Assembly: GCA_955652255.1 (NCBI GenBank)
Contig: CATPAW010000077.1
Location: forward strand, 1 to 24,077
Reading direction: 5' to 3'
DNA from: an uncultured Chthoniobacterales bacterium
GTDB taxonomy: Bacteria; Verrucomicrobiota; Verrucomicrobiia; Chthoniobacterales; UBA10450
DNA length: 24,077 nucleotides
The translations under genes and the position numbers were made by a program. The notes below the pieces were generated by a model. That model was not told the origin of the DNA. It did no database searches and saw nothing but the letters and a program-made list of their open reading frames with translations. Below are positions 1 through 8,290 of the stretch, in pieces. Within the stretch, counting starts at the first letter, position 1, and each line of letters starts with the position of its first letter.

Positions 1-70
1 CTGACGCATGCTTCAAAAAAAGCAGCTTTTATACCGGTCTTTCCAGAATCCAAAATGGGCCGCCGCTCCG

Positions 71-943
71 TTAATCACGTGCCATCTGCCCAAAACTTGG
101 CAGGATGCTCTTACCCATAGCCTCCACGAAATTTCCGTATTCAGGCGCCCAACCGAGACTGCGCAGTTTTGCGTTGCTGACGCGCTTATTGCTGTAACCG
201 CGCTTGCGTTTCGATGTCGATCTTCCGATTGCCGGAGTTGGCCGATTTAATTTCTTCGTGAGCCAGTAATAGCATTCGCTTTGTAAAATGGGTTGATCGT
301 CCACGACGTTGTAAATTTGTCGCTCCACGGCGCTCGCGCTCGCTCGATTTGGGAGCAAGAAGAGCGCGGCCCCTACGTCGTCTCGATGCACTTGATTGAT
401 AAAGCGGTCATTTCCCGGATCGACGATCGCCTCGCCGGCTAAGAATTTCGAGAGCAATGCCGAACGTCCCGGCCCGTAGATTCCCGCGAGCCGCGCGACG
501 ATTCCGCCGCGAGAGAGCACTAACATCTCCGCTTCGAGCAGGACCCGTCCGGTCTCGCGCGCCGGTTCGGTCGCGGTTTCTTCCGTAACCCACGCGCCAT
601 CGCTTTGCCCGTACACACTCGTGCTGCTCGTAAATACGATCGTTGATTTAACGAATCGATCGAGGAGATTGCGAGCGCCATTCAAGTAAACCAGGCGATA
701 GAGATCGACATCGCCGCCGCGCGTGCTCGCGCAATGCACTACCGCGTCAAATTTACTTTTGGAATCAGCGACTTGAACTTTATCCGAAATGTCGACCGCC
801 CGAACCGGGTAAGGTTTGCCGCAAAGCTTTTGCGCAGATTCCGGTGAGCAAGTCCAGCCCTCCACTCCCCAGCCGCGCTCAAAAAACAAATCCGCCGTCG
901 CTTGCCCGACATAACCGCAACCGGCAATTAAAACCCGCGGCAT
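71..943 (-). CDS. NAD-dependent epimerase/dehydratase family protein (extended SDR, YeeZ-like)
   Basis: A 290-residue Rossmann-fold protein. Its N-terminus reads MPRVLIAGCGYVG, with the nucleotide-binding glycines at G8, G10 and G13. A typical SDR strand follows (TIVFTSSTSVYGQ, about residues 100-112), then ARLAGIYGPGRS, the usual substrate-side motif of sugar-nucleotide epimerases. The canonical YxxxK catalytic pair is not obvious: where Tyr is expected the sequence reads TGRVLLEAE. This resembles YeeZ-type SDRs, which often lack it, so catalysis as a classical epimerase is doubtful. The start is an ATG directly before the Rossmann strand. It lies 12 bp downstream of the scpA stop on the same strand and is probably the last gene of the rodA-scpA operon. 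The substrate cannot be read from the sequence. Confidence 0.85.
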   Translation of the reverse strand: MPRVLIAGCGYVGQATADLFFERGWGVEGWTCSPESAQKLCGKPYPVRAVDISDKVQVADSKSKFDAVVHCASTRGGDVDLYRLVYLNGARNLLDRFVKSTIVFTSSTSVYGQSDGAWVTEETATEPARETGRVLLEAEMLVLSRGGIVARLAGIYGPGRSALLSKFLAGEAIVDPGNDRFINQVHRDDVGAALFLLPNRASASAVERQIYNVVDDQPILQSECYYWLTKKLNRPTPAIGRSTSKRKRGYSNKRVSNAKLRSLGWAPEYGNFVEAMGKSILPSFGQMARD

Positions 944-955
944 AATAGTCGATCT

Positions 956-1681
956 TCACTCGTTCGCGGACGCGATTTCAATTTCCTCAAAGACATTTTT
1001 CTGAATCGCGCGGACTTGCTTCAAACGAACCAGTTCGAGAAGGGCGAGGAACGTCACGACGATTTCGACGCGCGATGTAATCTCACCAAACAAATCTGAA
1101 AAACGCAGCGCCGCGCCGTGGCCAAGGCGTCGCAGGATCATGTCGATCTTATCCGAGACGCTAAATCGCTCACCGAAAATTTCGCCAACATCCTGCCGCG
1201 CTTCGACTCGTTTAATGACATTTTGGAAGGCGTTAATGAGTTGGAAGATTCCAACTTCGCCCAGCCGAAGCGGACTATCAGGAGGCGACGCCGGGCCTCC
1301 GTCCCGGGCGAAAATGCGCTCCTGCTCGACCTCGCGTAGTTGCAACTGCGCGCCCGCTTCCTTGAATTTTTTGTATTCGATCAGTTGCCGGATCAAGTCC
1401 CAGCGCGGGTCGTCTTCCTGCGAATCTTCTTCGGGCGACTGTTGCTCGGCCGGGAGTAGACTGCGGCTTTTCAGGTAAATGAGGTTCGCCGCCATTACGA
1501 TGAACTCGCCGGCGATGTCGATGTTCAATTCCTTGAAGGCCTGAATGTACTCGAGGTATTGTCCGGTGATGCGTTCAATCGAGATGTCGTGAATGTCGAT
1601 CTCGTCGCGCTTGATCAGGTAAAGCAGGAGATCGAGCGGCCCTTCGAAAATCTCCAGCCTTACTTTGTAATCGCTGTCCAT
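956..1681 (-). CDS. scpA: Segregation and condensation protein A
   Basis: ScpA is the kleisin subunit of the bacterial SMC-ScpA-ScpB condensin, which compacts and separates chromosomes. The 241-residue product opens with the hallmark kleisin N-terminus (VRLEIFEGPLDLLLYLIKRD, then EIDIHDISIERITGQYLEYI). It continues with the membrane-like but soluble helix GEFIVMAANLIYLKSRSLLP, an acidic linker (EEDSQEDD), and a C-terminal winged-helix part ending in VTFLALLELVRLKQV. The open frame runs upstream to 2062, but that part overlaps rodA in another frame and has no kleisin character. The ATG at 1681, just before the conserved N-terminus, is therefore chosen. Length matches the family (about 230-280). 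It lies 89 bp after rodA and 12 bp before the SDR gene, so co-transcription is likely. No scpB is visible in the window. Confidence 0.93.
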   Translation of the reverse strand: MDSDYKVRLEIFEGPLDLLLYLIKRDEIDIHDISIERITGQYLEYIQAFKELNIDIAGEFIVMAANLIYLKSRSLLPAEQQSPEEDSQEDDPRWDLIRQLIEYKKFKEAGAQLQLREVEQERIFARDGGPASPPDSPLRLGEVGIFQLINAFQNVIKRVEARQDVGEIFGERFSVSDKIDMILRRLGHGAALRFSDLFGEITSRVEIVVTFLALLELVRLKQVRAIQKNVFEEIEIASANE

Positions 1682-1770
1682 GCGCCGGCCCGAGCTTAGG
1701 CAACCGAATGAGCAAAGTAAACTGACCGCCTGGCCGCCAGATGTCGATCTTGCAGGAAGATTCGAGGAAT

Positions 1771-2883
1771 TCAGCCGGCAAACTCGCGATGGACCCAAAC
1801 GCTGTTTACGATTCCGAGCCCGAACATAATCATGAGCACAAATGAGCCGCTGTAACTGATGAGGGGCAATGGAACACCGGTGATGGGCAACATCGAGATC
1901 GTCATGCCGACGTTCTGAAAGATGTGCGTGAAGATGAGCGCGGTGACGCCGATAACAAGCAGTAAACCGAATTGATCGCCTGCGAAAAACGCAACGAAGA
2001 GACAGGTGAGAAGAAGCAAGGCGAACGCACCAATGAGCAAGACGCCACCGACAAAGCCCCACTGCTCACCGATAGCGGAAAAAATATAATCGTTATGCAC
2101 GGCCGTGGCCGGCAAAAAGCCGAGTTCGATCTGGGTGTTCGGCGCTTTGAATCCTTTGCCAGACCACCCGCCCGAGCCGATGGCGATGAGCGATTGGTTG
2201 ATCGCCCAGGCCGCGCCTTGTTTATCAATCTCCGGATTGATGAAGGCGGTGATCCGTTGCTGCTGATACGGTTTTAAGCCGAGATTGATGGCGATTGGGA
2301 TGAAAGCGAGCCCGATTAGAATGATGCAGATCAGATAGCGCAATGGAAGACCGGCGACGAACAAAAGCGCAATGAGCACCGGTATCCAAATAATGCATTC
2401 ACCGAGATCGGGCTGCATTAAAATTAAAAGCGTGGGCGCTCCCACAATGGCGCCGCACAAGAGTAGCCGAAGCATCGGATGCATTTGGCGAAACTGACTC
2501 AAGAACAAGGCGAGGACCATGATGCCCGCAACCACGGCGAGCTGCGCGGGCTGAAAGTTGATCGGCCCAAAATGCAGCCAGCTGCGCGCGCCATAAACCT
2601 TTGAGCCGATAAACTTCGTGAGAATGAGAAAGAAAAGGCCAGCCAGATTCATCGGTAATGCGCCCCAGCGAATCCAGTGATAATCGATCAGGCTGGTGAT
2701 CATGAAAGCACAGAAACCAACCGCAACCCAGTTTGCCTGTTTGCGCCAAAACTCCGCCGCGACCGAATCTTCGCGCATATAGGTCGCGCTGTAGATTGCC
2801 ACCACACCGAAGATCGCGAGCGCGAGCATGTTCGCGAGAAGAAGCCAGTTAAGGCCGAGCAATTTTCGAAGGAAAGGCGTCAT
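1771..2883 (-). CDS. rodA: Rod shape-determining protein RodA (SEDS peptidoglycan glycosyltransferase)
   Basis: RodA is the SEDS-family polymerase that extends glycan strands from lipid II during side-wall growth, working with a class B PBP and MreBCD. The 370-residue product is strongly hydrophobic with about ten membrane segments. It carries SEDS signatures: GARSWLHFGPINFQPAQLA, MQPDLGECIIW with the presumed catalytic Asp at about residue 159, GFLPATAVHNDYIFSAIGEQ and PLPLISYSGSF. The frame also allows a GTG start at 2910, but the ATG at 2883 gives the usual RodA beginning (MTPFLRKLLGLNW) and is preferred. A TATAAT promoter candidate lies 50-75 bp upstream. The next gene is scpA. RodA rather than FtsW is chosen because no division genes are nearby and the N-terminus is short, but the assignment between these paralogues is an inference. 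Confidence 0.9.
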   Translation of the reverse strand: MTPFLRKLLGLNWLLLANMLALAIFGVVAIYSATYMREDSVAAEFWRKQANWVAVGFCAFMITSLIDYHWIRWGALPMNLAGLFFLILTKFIGSKVYGARSWLHFGPINFQPAQLAVVAGIMVLALFLSQFRQMHPMLRLLLCGAIVGAPTLLILMQPDLGECIIWIPVLIALLFVAGLPLRYLICIILIGLAFIPIAINLGLKPYQQQRITAFINPEIDKQGAAWAINQSLIAIGSGGWSGKGFKAPNTQIELGFLPATAVHNDYIFSAIGEQWGFVGGVLLIGAFALLLLTCLFVAFFAGDQFGLLLVIGVTALIFTHIFQNVGMTISMLPITGVPLPLISYSGSFVLMIMFGLGIVNSVWVHREFAG

Positions 2884-2931
2884 GATTTGATCTCGCTTGA
2901 TTGCCGGCACATTGGCCGGGAAACGAGAAAG

Positions 2932-2959
2932 ATTATACGCATGTTCCGTTCCTCGTAAA
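2932..2959 (-). promoter_or_regulatory. Candidate sigma-70 promoter of the rodA operon
   Basis: On the minus strand a perfect TATAAT (2932-2937) is preceded, after 16 bp, by TTTACG (2954-2959), which matches four of six -35 positions. Transcription would start near 2925, giving a leader of about 40 nt before the rodA ATG at 2883. This is a by-eye match only. Confidence 0.4.
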
Positions 2960-3172
2960 TCGCCGCCATGTGGTGGAAACGTTGGCTGGGAAGCCCGACT
3001 GAACCACTGGCTTTGGCAGCGAAGTCACAAGGGATAAAAGATCGACAATATTATTATAAAAGCCGGGGAGAGACCACATTAGCCAGGTTGTAGTTCTTGG
3101 GAGCCTCTGTATTTTTAAATGGTTTATGGCAAGTGAGTTATAGATTAAAAAACAAATAATCAACGCCTTCTC

Positions 3173-3200
3173 TTGTCAGCTTGTCAAAGGCCACTAAAAT
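3173..3200 (+). promoter_or_regulatory. Candidate sigma-70 promoter of the SprT-like gene
   Basis: TTGTCA (3173-3178, five of six) and TAAAAT (3195-3200, five of six) are separated by 16 bp and lie about 40 bp upstream of the ATG at 3239. A ribosome binding site AGGGG follows at 3226-3230, eight bases before the start. Confidence 0.4.
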
Positions 3201-3238
3201 GCTTTCCTCCTCGTTCGTTGCAGTCAGGGGATTGAGAA

Positions 3239-3691
3239 ATGGCCAAGAAAACAAAACGGAAGCTCGCCCATCCGAAACTGCCCATGCAACGTCAGTTGAA
3301 TCTGCGGCATGAAGGAAAGTATTTCGATCTGCACCCGATTTTTGATCAATTGAACGAACGCTATTTCCGCGGACGTCTTCGAGGTTACAAGGTGATGTGG
3401 GGCCGCCGACGGAAACATCGGCCGAGGGAATATTTTATCTTTGGAACCATTCAGGAAGAAGACCGGGTGATTCGAATCAATCCATTACTCGATCAGCCAT
3501 TCGTGCCCCTTTGGTTTCTGCGTTATGTGCTTTATCACGAGATGTTGCATTCTGTGGTGCCGGACGAAACCGTATCGCGGGGACGGCGGCGCGTGCACAC
3601 GGAAGAGTTCAACCGCCGCGAGCGCGATTTTCCCAGTTACCGGCGCGCTCGCCGTTGGGAAGAAGAGAATCTCGCACGTTTCCTGCGCTAA
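3239..3691 (+). CDS. SprT-like zinc metalloprotease domain protein
   Basis: A 150-residue basic protein with one SprT-like domain. The zinc-binding HExxH motif is YHEMLHSVVP, with ligands at about H100 and H104 and catalytic E101. A further candidate ligand is the His in RRVHTEEFNRRERDF about 20 residues later. The part before the motif (FDQLNERYFRGRL, then WGRRRKHRPREYFIFG) matches the SprT layout of strand, helix and active-site helix. It is short and lacks the C-terminal zinc ribbon of Spartan/SprT proteins. Family members process DNA-protein crosslinks in eukaryotes; the role of the small bacterial forms is not established. The start is supported by AGGGG eight bases upstream. It converges with the cdaA operon, with only 8 bp between the stop codons. 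Confidence 0.8.
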   Translation: MAKKTKRKLAHPKLPMQRQLNLRHEGKYFDLHPIFDQLNERYFRGRLRGYKVMWGRRRKHRPREYFIFGTIQEEDRVIRINPLLDQPFVPLWFLRYVLYHEMLHSVVPDETVSRGRRRVHTEEFNRRERDFPSYRRARRWEEENLARFLR

Positions 3692-3699
3692 ACGGCGCG

Positions 3700-3849
3700 T
3701 CAGCGTTTTTCCGTCATCGCCGCACTCGAGGTCGATTCAGACGGCAAGGGGGTCGTCGCTACGTTCTTTTTGATCAGGTACCAAAGGGTTGTCGCGAGGA
3801 GAAGGGAGATCAACTTCGCGCGCCAGTTTTTCAGGATCAGTCTCTTCAT
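3700..3849 (-). CDS. Small YbbR/CdaR-like membrane-anchor peptide overlapping cdaA
   Basis: A 49-residue open frame starting MKRLILKNWRAKLISLLLAT. It has a basic N-terminus, one membrane segment (about residues 12-26, LISLLLATTLWYLI) and a polar Ser/Thr-rich tail. The 'NWxxKLISLLLAxxLWY' pattern is the classic first segment of YbbR/CdaR proteins, which sit next to cdaA in many bacteria and regulate the diadenylate cyclase. Here the extracytoplasmic YbbR repeats are absent, so it is either a minimal regulator or a relic. It overlaps the last 113 bp of cdaA in a different frame. There is no clear Shine-Dalgarno sequence, so translation would depend on coupling. Confidence rests on the motif and on the cdaA context. 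Confidence 0.6.
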   Translation of the reverse strand: MKRLILKNWRAKLISLLLATTLWYLIKKNVATTPLPSESTSSAAMTEKR

Positions 3850-4612
3850 AATTGCTGTGCAGTAAAATTTCCGCGATCCGTTGCCGAAACGTTTCCGGAG
3901 TAAAGTTCCGCTCAATCCGTCGCCGGTGACAAATGGAAATTCCACCCGTCTCTTCGGAAACAACCACCGCGACCGCATCCGATTCCTCGGTAATGCCGAG
4001 ACCGGCGCGATGACGCAATCCGAGACTCCGGTCGAGTGTTTCGCGTTGGCTGACGGGGAAAATGCACGCCGCGGCTGCAATCCGGCCATTGCGCACGATC
4101 ACGCCACCATCATGCAAAGCGGCCTTTGGATGAAAAATTGTGAGGACAAGCTCAACGGAAAAATCGCTATCAATCGTCACACCAGTTTCTTCATAAACGC
4201 GAATCGAGGTGTCGCGTTCGATGGCAATGAGCGCACCATACTGTTTGTTGGCCAGTTGTGTCACGGCCTCGGCGAGGTCGTGGACCGTTTCCCGTTTTTC
4301 GCTGGTGAGAGAGAAAATCGGATGTCCGCCGAGCTCGGCCAGGCCGCGCCGCAGCTCTGGCTGAAAAATCACGACCAACGCGACCGCAAGGAAGACCGAG
4401 AAACTGCGCACGATCCAACCGATCACGACAAGATTGAGCAACTGCGAAATCAACGTCAGCGTCAAAAAAACAATCGCCAGTCCCGTCAACACCTTCGCGC
4501 CGCGCGTTCCGCGAAAATAAAGATAGCCATAATAAATCCCGACACTCAGCAGGATGATCTCGAAGATGCTGCGCCAGCTCTTCAGCCAAAGATGGAAGAG
4601 TTCTTCGATCAT
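3737..4612 (-). CDS. cdaA: Diadenylate cyclase CdaA (c-di-AMP synthase)
   Basis: CdaA condenses two ATP into the second messenger c-di-AMP, which governs potassium, osmolyte and wall homeostasis. The 291-residue product has three N-terminal membrane segments (residues about 12-85), a linker with FQPELRRGLAELG, then the DAC domain. Its two active-site motifs are visible: LHDGGVIVRNGRIAAAACIF (the DGA motif in a DGG form) and GLRHRAGLGITEESDA (RHR motif), followed by VVVSEETGGIS. The start codon overlaps the folP stop by four bases, so folP and cdaA are translationally coupled. The tail after about residue 255 is charged, probably disordered, and overlaps the small YbbR-like ORF. Length is typical (about 270-290). 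Confidence 0.95.
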   Translation of the reverse strand: MIEELFHLWLKSWRSIFEIILLSVGIYYGYLYFRGTRGAKVLTGLAIVFLTLTLISQLLNLVVIGWIVRSFSVFLAVALVVIFQPELRRGLAELGGHPIFSLTSEKRETVHDLAEAVTQLANKQYGALIAIERDTSIRVYEETGVTIDSDFSVELVLTIFHPKAALHDGGVIVRNGRIAAAACIFPVSQRETLDRSLGLRHRAGLGITEESDAVAVVVSEETGGISICHRRRIERNFTPETFRQRIAEILLHSNYEETDPEKLAREVDLPSPRDNPLVPDQKERSDDPLAV

Positions 4613-5451
4613 TGCAGCACTGCCTCGGTGACGCGCAATGCATCGACATTTTCTTTAACATCATGCACGCGAATGATGTTTGCGCCGCGCGAGCGCAGCA
4701 ATGAAGTCAATGCGACTGTCGCCGCGAGCCGGTCGCTCATGGCCGAAGAGCCGACCAGTTTGCCAAGAAATGCTTTTCGCGAAACGCCGACCACGAGCGG
4801 GCGTTCCTGCACTCGGAGAGCACCAAGTTTGCCGATGAGCTCGAGATTGTGCTCAAGCGTTTTACCGAAACCAATTCCGGGATCAAACGCGATAGCCATG
4901 GGATCAATGCCGCACTCTAGGGCGCGGGCATGTTGTTGTAAAAAAAAATCGGTCACTTCCGAGACAAGATCGACATAATGCGGCGCGACCTGCATCGTCC
5001 GCGGATTTCCCTGCATGTGCATGATGATAAAGGCGGCTTTTCGCTTTGCGGCGAGCGGCAGCATTTTTTCGTCCCCTCCTCCTCCGGTCACATCATTAAT
5101 AATGGAAGCACCGGCATCCAATGCCGCCTTTGCCACTTCGCTCTTGGAGGTGTCGATTGAAATGACGATGTCGATCTTTGCCTTTAGCTCTTCGATCACC
5201 GGAACTACGCGGGGCAATTCCTCTTCGGCCCAAACCGGTTCCGCGCCGGGACGTGTTGATTCGCCGCCCACGTCGACGATTTGCGCGCCTTCCGCTGCCA
5301 TTTGCACGCCGCGCGCAACGGCTGACTCGGTGTTGAAAAATTTTCCGCGCTCTGAAAACGAATCGGGCGTGACGTTGAGCACGCCCATGATCATTCCGTG
5401 ACGCGAAAGATCGACAATGCGTCCGCCGACTTTCCAGAGCGTCTCACCCAT
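4609..5451 (-). CDS. folP: Dihydropteroate synthase
   Basis: FolP joins 6-hydroxymethyl-7,8-dihydropterin pyrophosphate to p-aminobenzoate to give dihydropteroate, the sulfonamide-sensitive step of folate synthesis. The TIM-barrel motifs appear in order: IMGVLNVTPDSFSERGKF, IVDVGGESTRPGAEPV, ISIDTSKSEVAKAALDAGA, IINDVTGG, IIMHMQGNPRTMQ, IAFDPGIGFGKTLEHN, VGVSRKAFLGKL and IIRVHDVKE. The ATG at 5451 gives MGETLWKVGGRIVDL, the usual beginning. A TTG at 5481 would add ten residues. Neither has a clear Shine-Dalgarno sequence. It lies downstream of the PEBP gene and overlaps cdaA by four bases (ATGA). The product is about 280 residues, normal for the family. Confidence 0.95.
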   Translation of the reverse strand: MGETLWKVGGRIVDLSRHGMIMGVLNVTPDSFSERGKFFNTESAVARGVQMAAEGAQIVDVGGESTRPGAEPVWAEEELPRVVPVIEELKAKIDIVISIDTSKSEVAKAALDAGASIINDVTGGGGDEKMLPLAAKRKAAFIIMHMQGNPRTMQVAPHYVDLVSEVTDFFLQQHARALECGIDPMAIAFDPGIGFGKTLEHNLELIGKLGALRVQERPLVVGVSRKAFLGKLVGSSAMSDRLAATVALTSLLRSRGANIIRVHDVKENVDALRVTEAVLQ

Positions 5452-5518
5452 CACGGAGGTGAGACTATCATGCCGGCTCAATTATTCGAAGACCGATGGA
5501 GGGACACGCCCGCCATCG

Positions 5519-6040
5519 CTATTTCTGTCGTGAGTAGCGTCCCATCAACTCGCCTTGCGCAATCACATGCCCGCGCATCGCTGCATCAACTTCCGCGCGT
5601 TTTGCGCCTGCTTTCAAATCCAGCGTCTGGTCGAGCGCAAAGATCTTGAAGTAATAGCGATGCGTGCCGGAGGGCGGCTGCGGTCCGCCATAACCGAGCG
5701 TGGGATAATCGTTCGTGCCCTGCACTGCGCCTTTTGGCACGCTCTTCTCCGCAATTTCGGTTGTCTTCGGATCGATGTTCCAAGCCAGCCAATGCGTAAA
5801 CAGACCTACCGGCGCATCGGGATCATCCATGATCAGGAGCAAGCTTTTCGCATTCGACGGTGTTCCCTCGATCCGAAGCGCCGGATTAATGTCTTGCCCG
5901 TCGCGGCTGAATTTCGACGGAATGTCGCCGCCTTCTTGAAAAGCTGAACTCGTGATTTTCATTTTCGCACCTCCTGCTGCCAATGAAACAATTGCCGCCA
6001 AGACAATCGCAGATGTAACGGCTACAATCGTTTTTTGCAT
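5519..6040 (-). CDS. Exported PEBP-family protein (YbhB/YbcL-like)
   Basis: A 173-residue protein of the phosphatidylethanolamine-binding/Raf kinase inhibitor-like family. An N-terminal signal peptide (basic MQKT, hydrophobic core IVAVTSAIVLAAIVSLAA) implies export. The PEBP anion-binding pocket motifs are present: LLLIMDDPDAPVGLFTHWLA and GYGGPQPPSGTHRYYFKIFA. The biochemical role of bacterial members is poorly known. The start is fixed by a GGAGGT ribosome binding site at 6049-6054, eight bases upstream, one of the clearest in the window. It lies about 67 bp before folP on the same strand and is divergent from rnr, with 65 bp between the starts. Confidence 0.9.
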   Translation of the reverse strand: MQKTIVAVTSAIVLAAIVSLAAGGAKMKITSSAFQEGGDIPSKFSRDGQDINPALRIEGTPSNAKSLLLIMDDPDAPVGLFTHWLAWNIDPKTTEIAEKSVPKGAVQGTNDYPTLGYGGPQPPSGTHRYYFKIFALDQTLDLKAGAKRAEVDAAMRGHVIAQGELMGRYSRQK

Positions 6041-6105
6041 TTGTTTCGACCTCCAGTTGAAATCGCGTTAGATCGACAGTCGCCTAACAATAAGCTTTCG
6101 CTTGT

Positions 6106-8280
6106 ATGCCTCAAAACGGACGCAAAATTCGAGAAAAGATTCTCGCGCTCCTAGCGCGAAAAGATTACGGGCCACTCGATAAGATCGAGATCGCGCGCAA
6201 ACTCGGGCTGGAAAGCAGCGAACGCGTCGCGCTGCGAAAAATGCTGCACGAGCTCGAACGCTTGGGCGAGATCGCGCGCATCCGAAAAAATCGCTACGTC
6301 CTGCCGGCTGGGGCCGATTTGGTGACCGGTAAATTGTCGATCCACCAGGCCGGCTACGGATTTCTGACAACGGAAACTCCAGGCCAAGCCGATATTTTTA
6401 TCGCAGCGGAGAACACCGGCACAGCCATGCACGGCGATCGCGTGATCGCGCGGATCACGCGCGATGCGGTTCCGAGGCGCCCGAAAGATCGACAAGGACG
6501 AAGCGAGGGCCGCGTAATTCGAATTCTGGAACGTGCGCGCAATACGGTTGTCGGAACGCTGCAGCATTCGCGCAATTTTTATTACGTCGTCCCGGATGAT
6601 CCGCGGCTCGTCCACGACGTTTATGTGCGGCCCGTACAAGATCGACCGTCACAGACCGCCGCTAAAGTGGGCGATAAAGTAGTCGTCCGGCTCGAGTCGT
6701 GGGAATCGCGTCACGTCAATCCAGAAGGTGAGATCATCGAAGTGCTCGGACCCGCCGCTGCGTCCGGCATCGACATGTTGTCGATCATTCGAAAATGCGG
6801 GCTTCCGACTGAGTTCCCAAAAAGCGTTGTCGATGAGGCAGGTAAAATTCCGGAAACGGTCGAGCGGCGAAGAATGGAAGGCCGCGAAGATTTGCGAGGA
6901 AAATTCATCGTCACGATCGATCCGGATGATGCGCGCGATTTTGACGACGCCATTCATGTCGAGAAGATCGACAATGAAGATTGGCAACTGGGCGTGCACA
7001 TTGCCGATGTAGCTTCGTACGTCGAACCGGAGAGCGCGCTGGATGGCGAAGCGCGCCGGCGCGGCAACAGCGTTTATTTGCCCGACCGGGTCATCCCGAT
7101 GTTGCCGGAGCGATTGAGCAACGGCGTTTGCAGCCTGAGGCCGGGGGTCGACCGTCTCACCCATTCGGTTTTCATTCAGTTCGACAAAAACGGTCGCGCA
7201 AAGAGCGCGCGCTTTGCGAAAACCGTGATTCGCAGCGCACAGCGACTGACTTACAAACAAGCTTACGCGATTCTTCAATCGAAGCCTGACGACGAACTGA
7301 GCAAGCGATTGCACACCGCCTGGACGCTCGCATCGCTCCTGCGGCGAAAGCGGTTCGAACATGGCTCACTCGATCTCGATTTTCCCGAAGTAAAAGTTCA
7401 TGTCGATGCAACGGGCGCGCCGGTGAAACTCGAGCGAGTGGAGAACGATGAGTCGCATCAGCTCATTGAGGAATTCATGCTTGCGGCAAACGAAGCGGTG
7501 GCGCGCGAGCTGAGGCATCGCGCAATTCCAACCATTTATCGCGTTCATGAAAATCCCGATCCGGAAAAATTGGCGGAGTATCGCGAGTTCGTGCTCAGTT
7601 TTAATTACAAAGTGGGCGATCTTTCTCATCGCGCCGAGATTCAGCGCTTTCTAGCGTCGATTCGCGGCAAGCCGGAAGAGCAGGCGCTCAAAATCGGTTT
7701 GCTCAAAAGTTTGAAACGCGCGCGTTATGCGCCACAGCCGCTCGGACATTACGGGTTGGCGAAAGCGAATTATCTGCACTTCACCAGCCCAATTCGCCGC
7801 TATGCGGACCTTGTAGTGCATCGCACGCTGGCCGGGCGTAATTTGCGGTCGCGGTCGCGACTCGACATTAACCAGATCTCGTCAATTGCCGACCATATTT
7901 CGGAAACAGAGCGCACGGCGGCCGAAGCCGAAATCGAGGCCGTCCGGATGAAAAAGCTGCAGTTTTTTCAGCGCCAACTCGATCTGCGTGATCCACAGGT
8001 GTTTCGCGCGGCGATTGTCGATGTCCGCAATTACGGGCTGGTGGTGGAGTTGCCGGATGTCCTTGTGACCGGCCTTATTCACGTCTCCGCGCTGACCGAT
8101 GATTTTTATCTGTTCGATCCTGCGCACCGGCGCTTGCTCGGCCGCCGGTCACGAAAGCGATTCACGGTGGGCGATCAGGTTCGCGTTTTCGTCGCGCGAG
8201 TCGACGCGTTCAAGCGGCAGATCGACTTTGCGCTGGCCGATCGAGCAACGATAAAAAAGCCGAGCCAGAAAAAGCGATAA
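6106..8280 (+). CDS. rnr: Ribonuclease R
   Basis: RNase R is a processive 3'-5' exoribonuclease that degrades structured RNA. The 724-residue product begins with a winged-helix segment (about residues 10-65). It is followed by cold-shock-like OB folds (GKLSIHQAGYGFLTTETPGQ is a CSD signature). The RNB catalytic domain has the metal-binding cluster DPDDARDFDDAIHVE, with acidic residues at about 272, 274, 278, 280 and 281, and later HFTSPIRRYADLVVHR. A C-terminal S1 domain ends at VGDQVRVFVARVDAFKRQID, with a short lysine-rich tail. The ATG at 6106 is the first in frame, with no strong Shine-Dalgarno. The leader region contains a GATCGACA octamer at 6071. Length is slightly short for RNase R (about 750-810), mainly because the basic tail is short. 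Confidence 0.95.
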   Translation: MPQNGRKIREKILALLARKDYGPLDKIEIARKLGLESSERVALRKMLHELERLGEIARIRKNRYVLPAGADLVTGKLSIHQAGYGFLTTETPGQADIFIAAENTGTAMHGDRVIARITRDAVPRRPKDRQGRSEGRVIRILERARNTVVGTLQHSRNFYYVVPDDPRLVHDVYVRPVQDRPSQTAAKVGDKVVVRLESWESRHVNPEGEIIEVLGPAAASGIDMLSIIRKCGLPTEFPKSVVDEAGKIPETVERRRMEGREDLRGKFIVTIDPDDARDFDDAIHVEKIDNEDWQLGVHIADVASYVEPESALDGEARRRGNSVYLPDRVIPMLPERLSNGVCSLRPGVDRLTHSVFIQFDKNGRAKSARFAKTVIRSAQRLTYKQAYAILQSKPDDELSKRLHTAWTLASLLRRKRFEHGSLDLDFPEVKVHVDATGAPVKLERVENDESHQLIEEFMLAANEAVARELRHRAIPTIYRVHENPDPEKLAEYREFVLSFNYKVGDLSHRAEIQRFLASIRGKPEEQALKIGLLKSLKRARYAPQPLGHYGLAKANYLHFTSPIRRYADLVVHRTLAGRNLRSRSRLDINQISSIADHISETERTAAEAEIEAVRMKKLQFFQRQLDLRDPQVFRAAIVDVRNYGLVVELPDVLVTGLIHVSALTDDFYLFDPAHRRLLGRRSRKRFTVGDQVRVFVARVDAFKRQIDFALADRATIKKPSQKKR

Positions 8281-8290
8281 CTTTTAACGT

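Larger units (their letters stand above)
2884..3238. other. Divergent intergenic region between rodA and the SprT-like gene
   Basis: About 355 bp without a supported gene. It is more AT-rich than its surroundings, holds outward-facing promoter candidates for both flanking genes, and contains one copy of the iterated octamer GATCGACA at 3040-3047 followed by an AT-rich run. No RNA gene was recognised. Confidence 0.5.

Noticed and set aside
1..70. Possible terminator after the epimerase gene (A run, GCAGC, T run)
   Set aside because: The complementary arms AAAAGC and GCTTTT leave almost no loop, so a stable hairpin is unlikely, and the window ends nearby.
1682..2062. Upstream extension of scpA
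   Set aside because: The extra residues overlap rodA in another frame, are Arg/His/Ser-rich and do not resemble kleisins. The ATG at 1681 directly precedes the conserved domain.
3881..4978. A 365-codon plus-strand open frame
   Set aside because: It lies antisense to cdaA and folP, whose motifs are unmistakable. Its translation is rich in Arg, Asn and Ser without family features, as expected for a shadow frame in GC-rich DNA.
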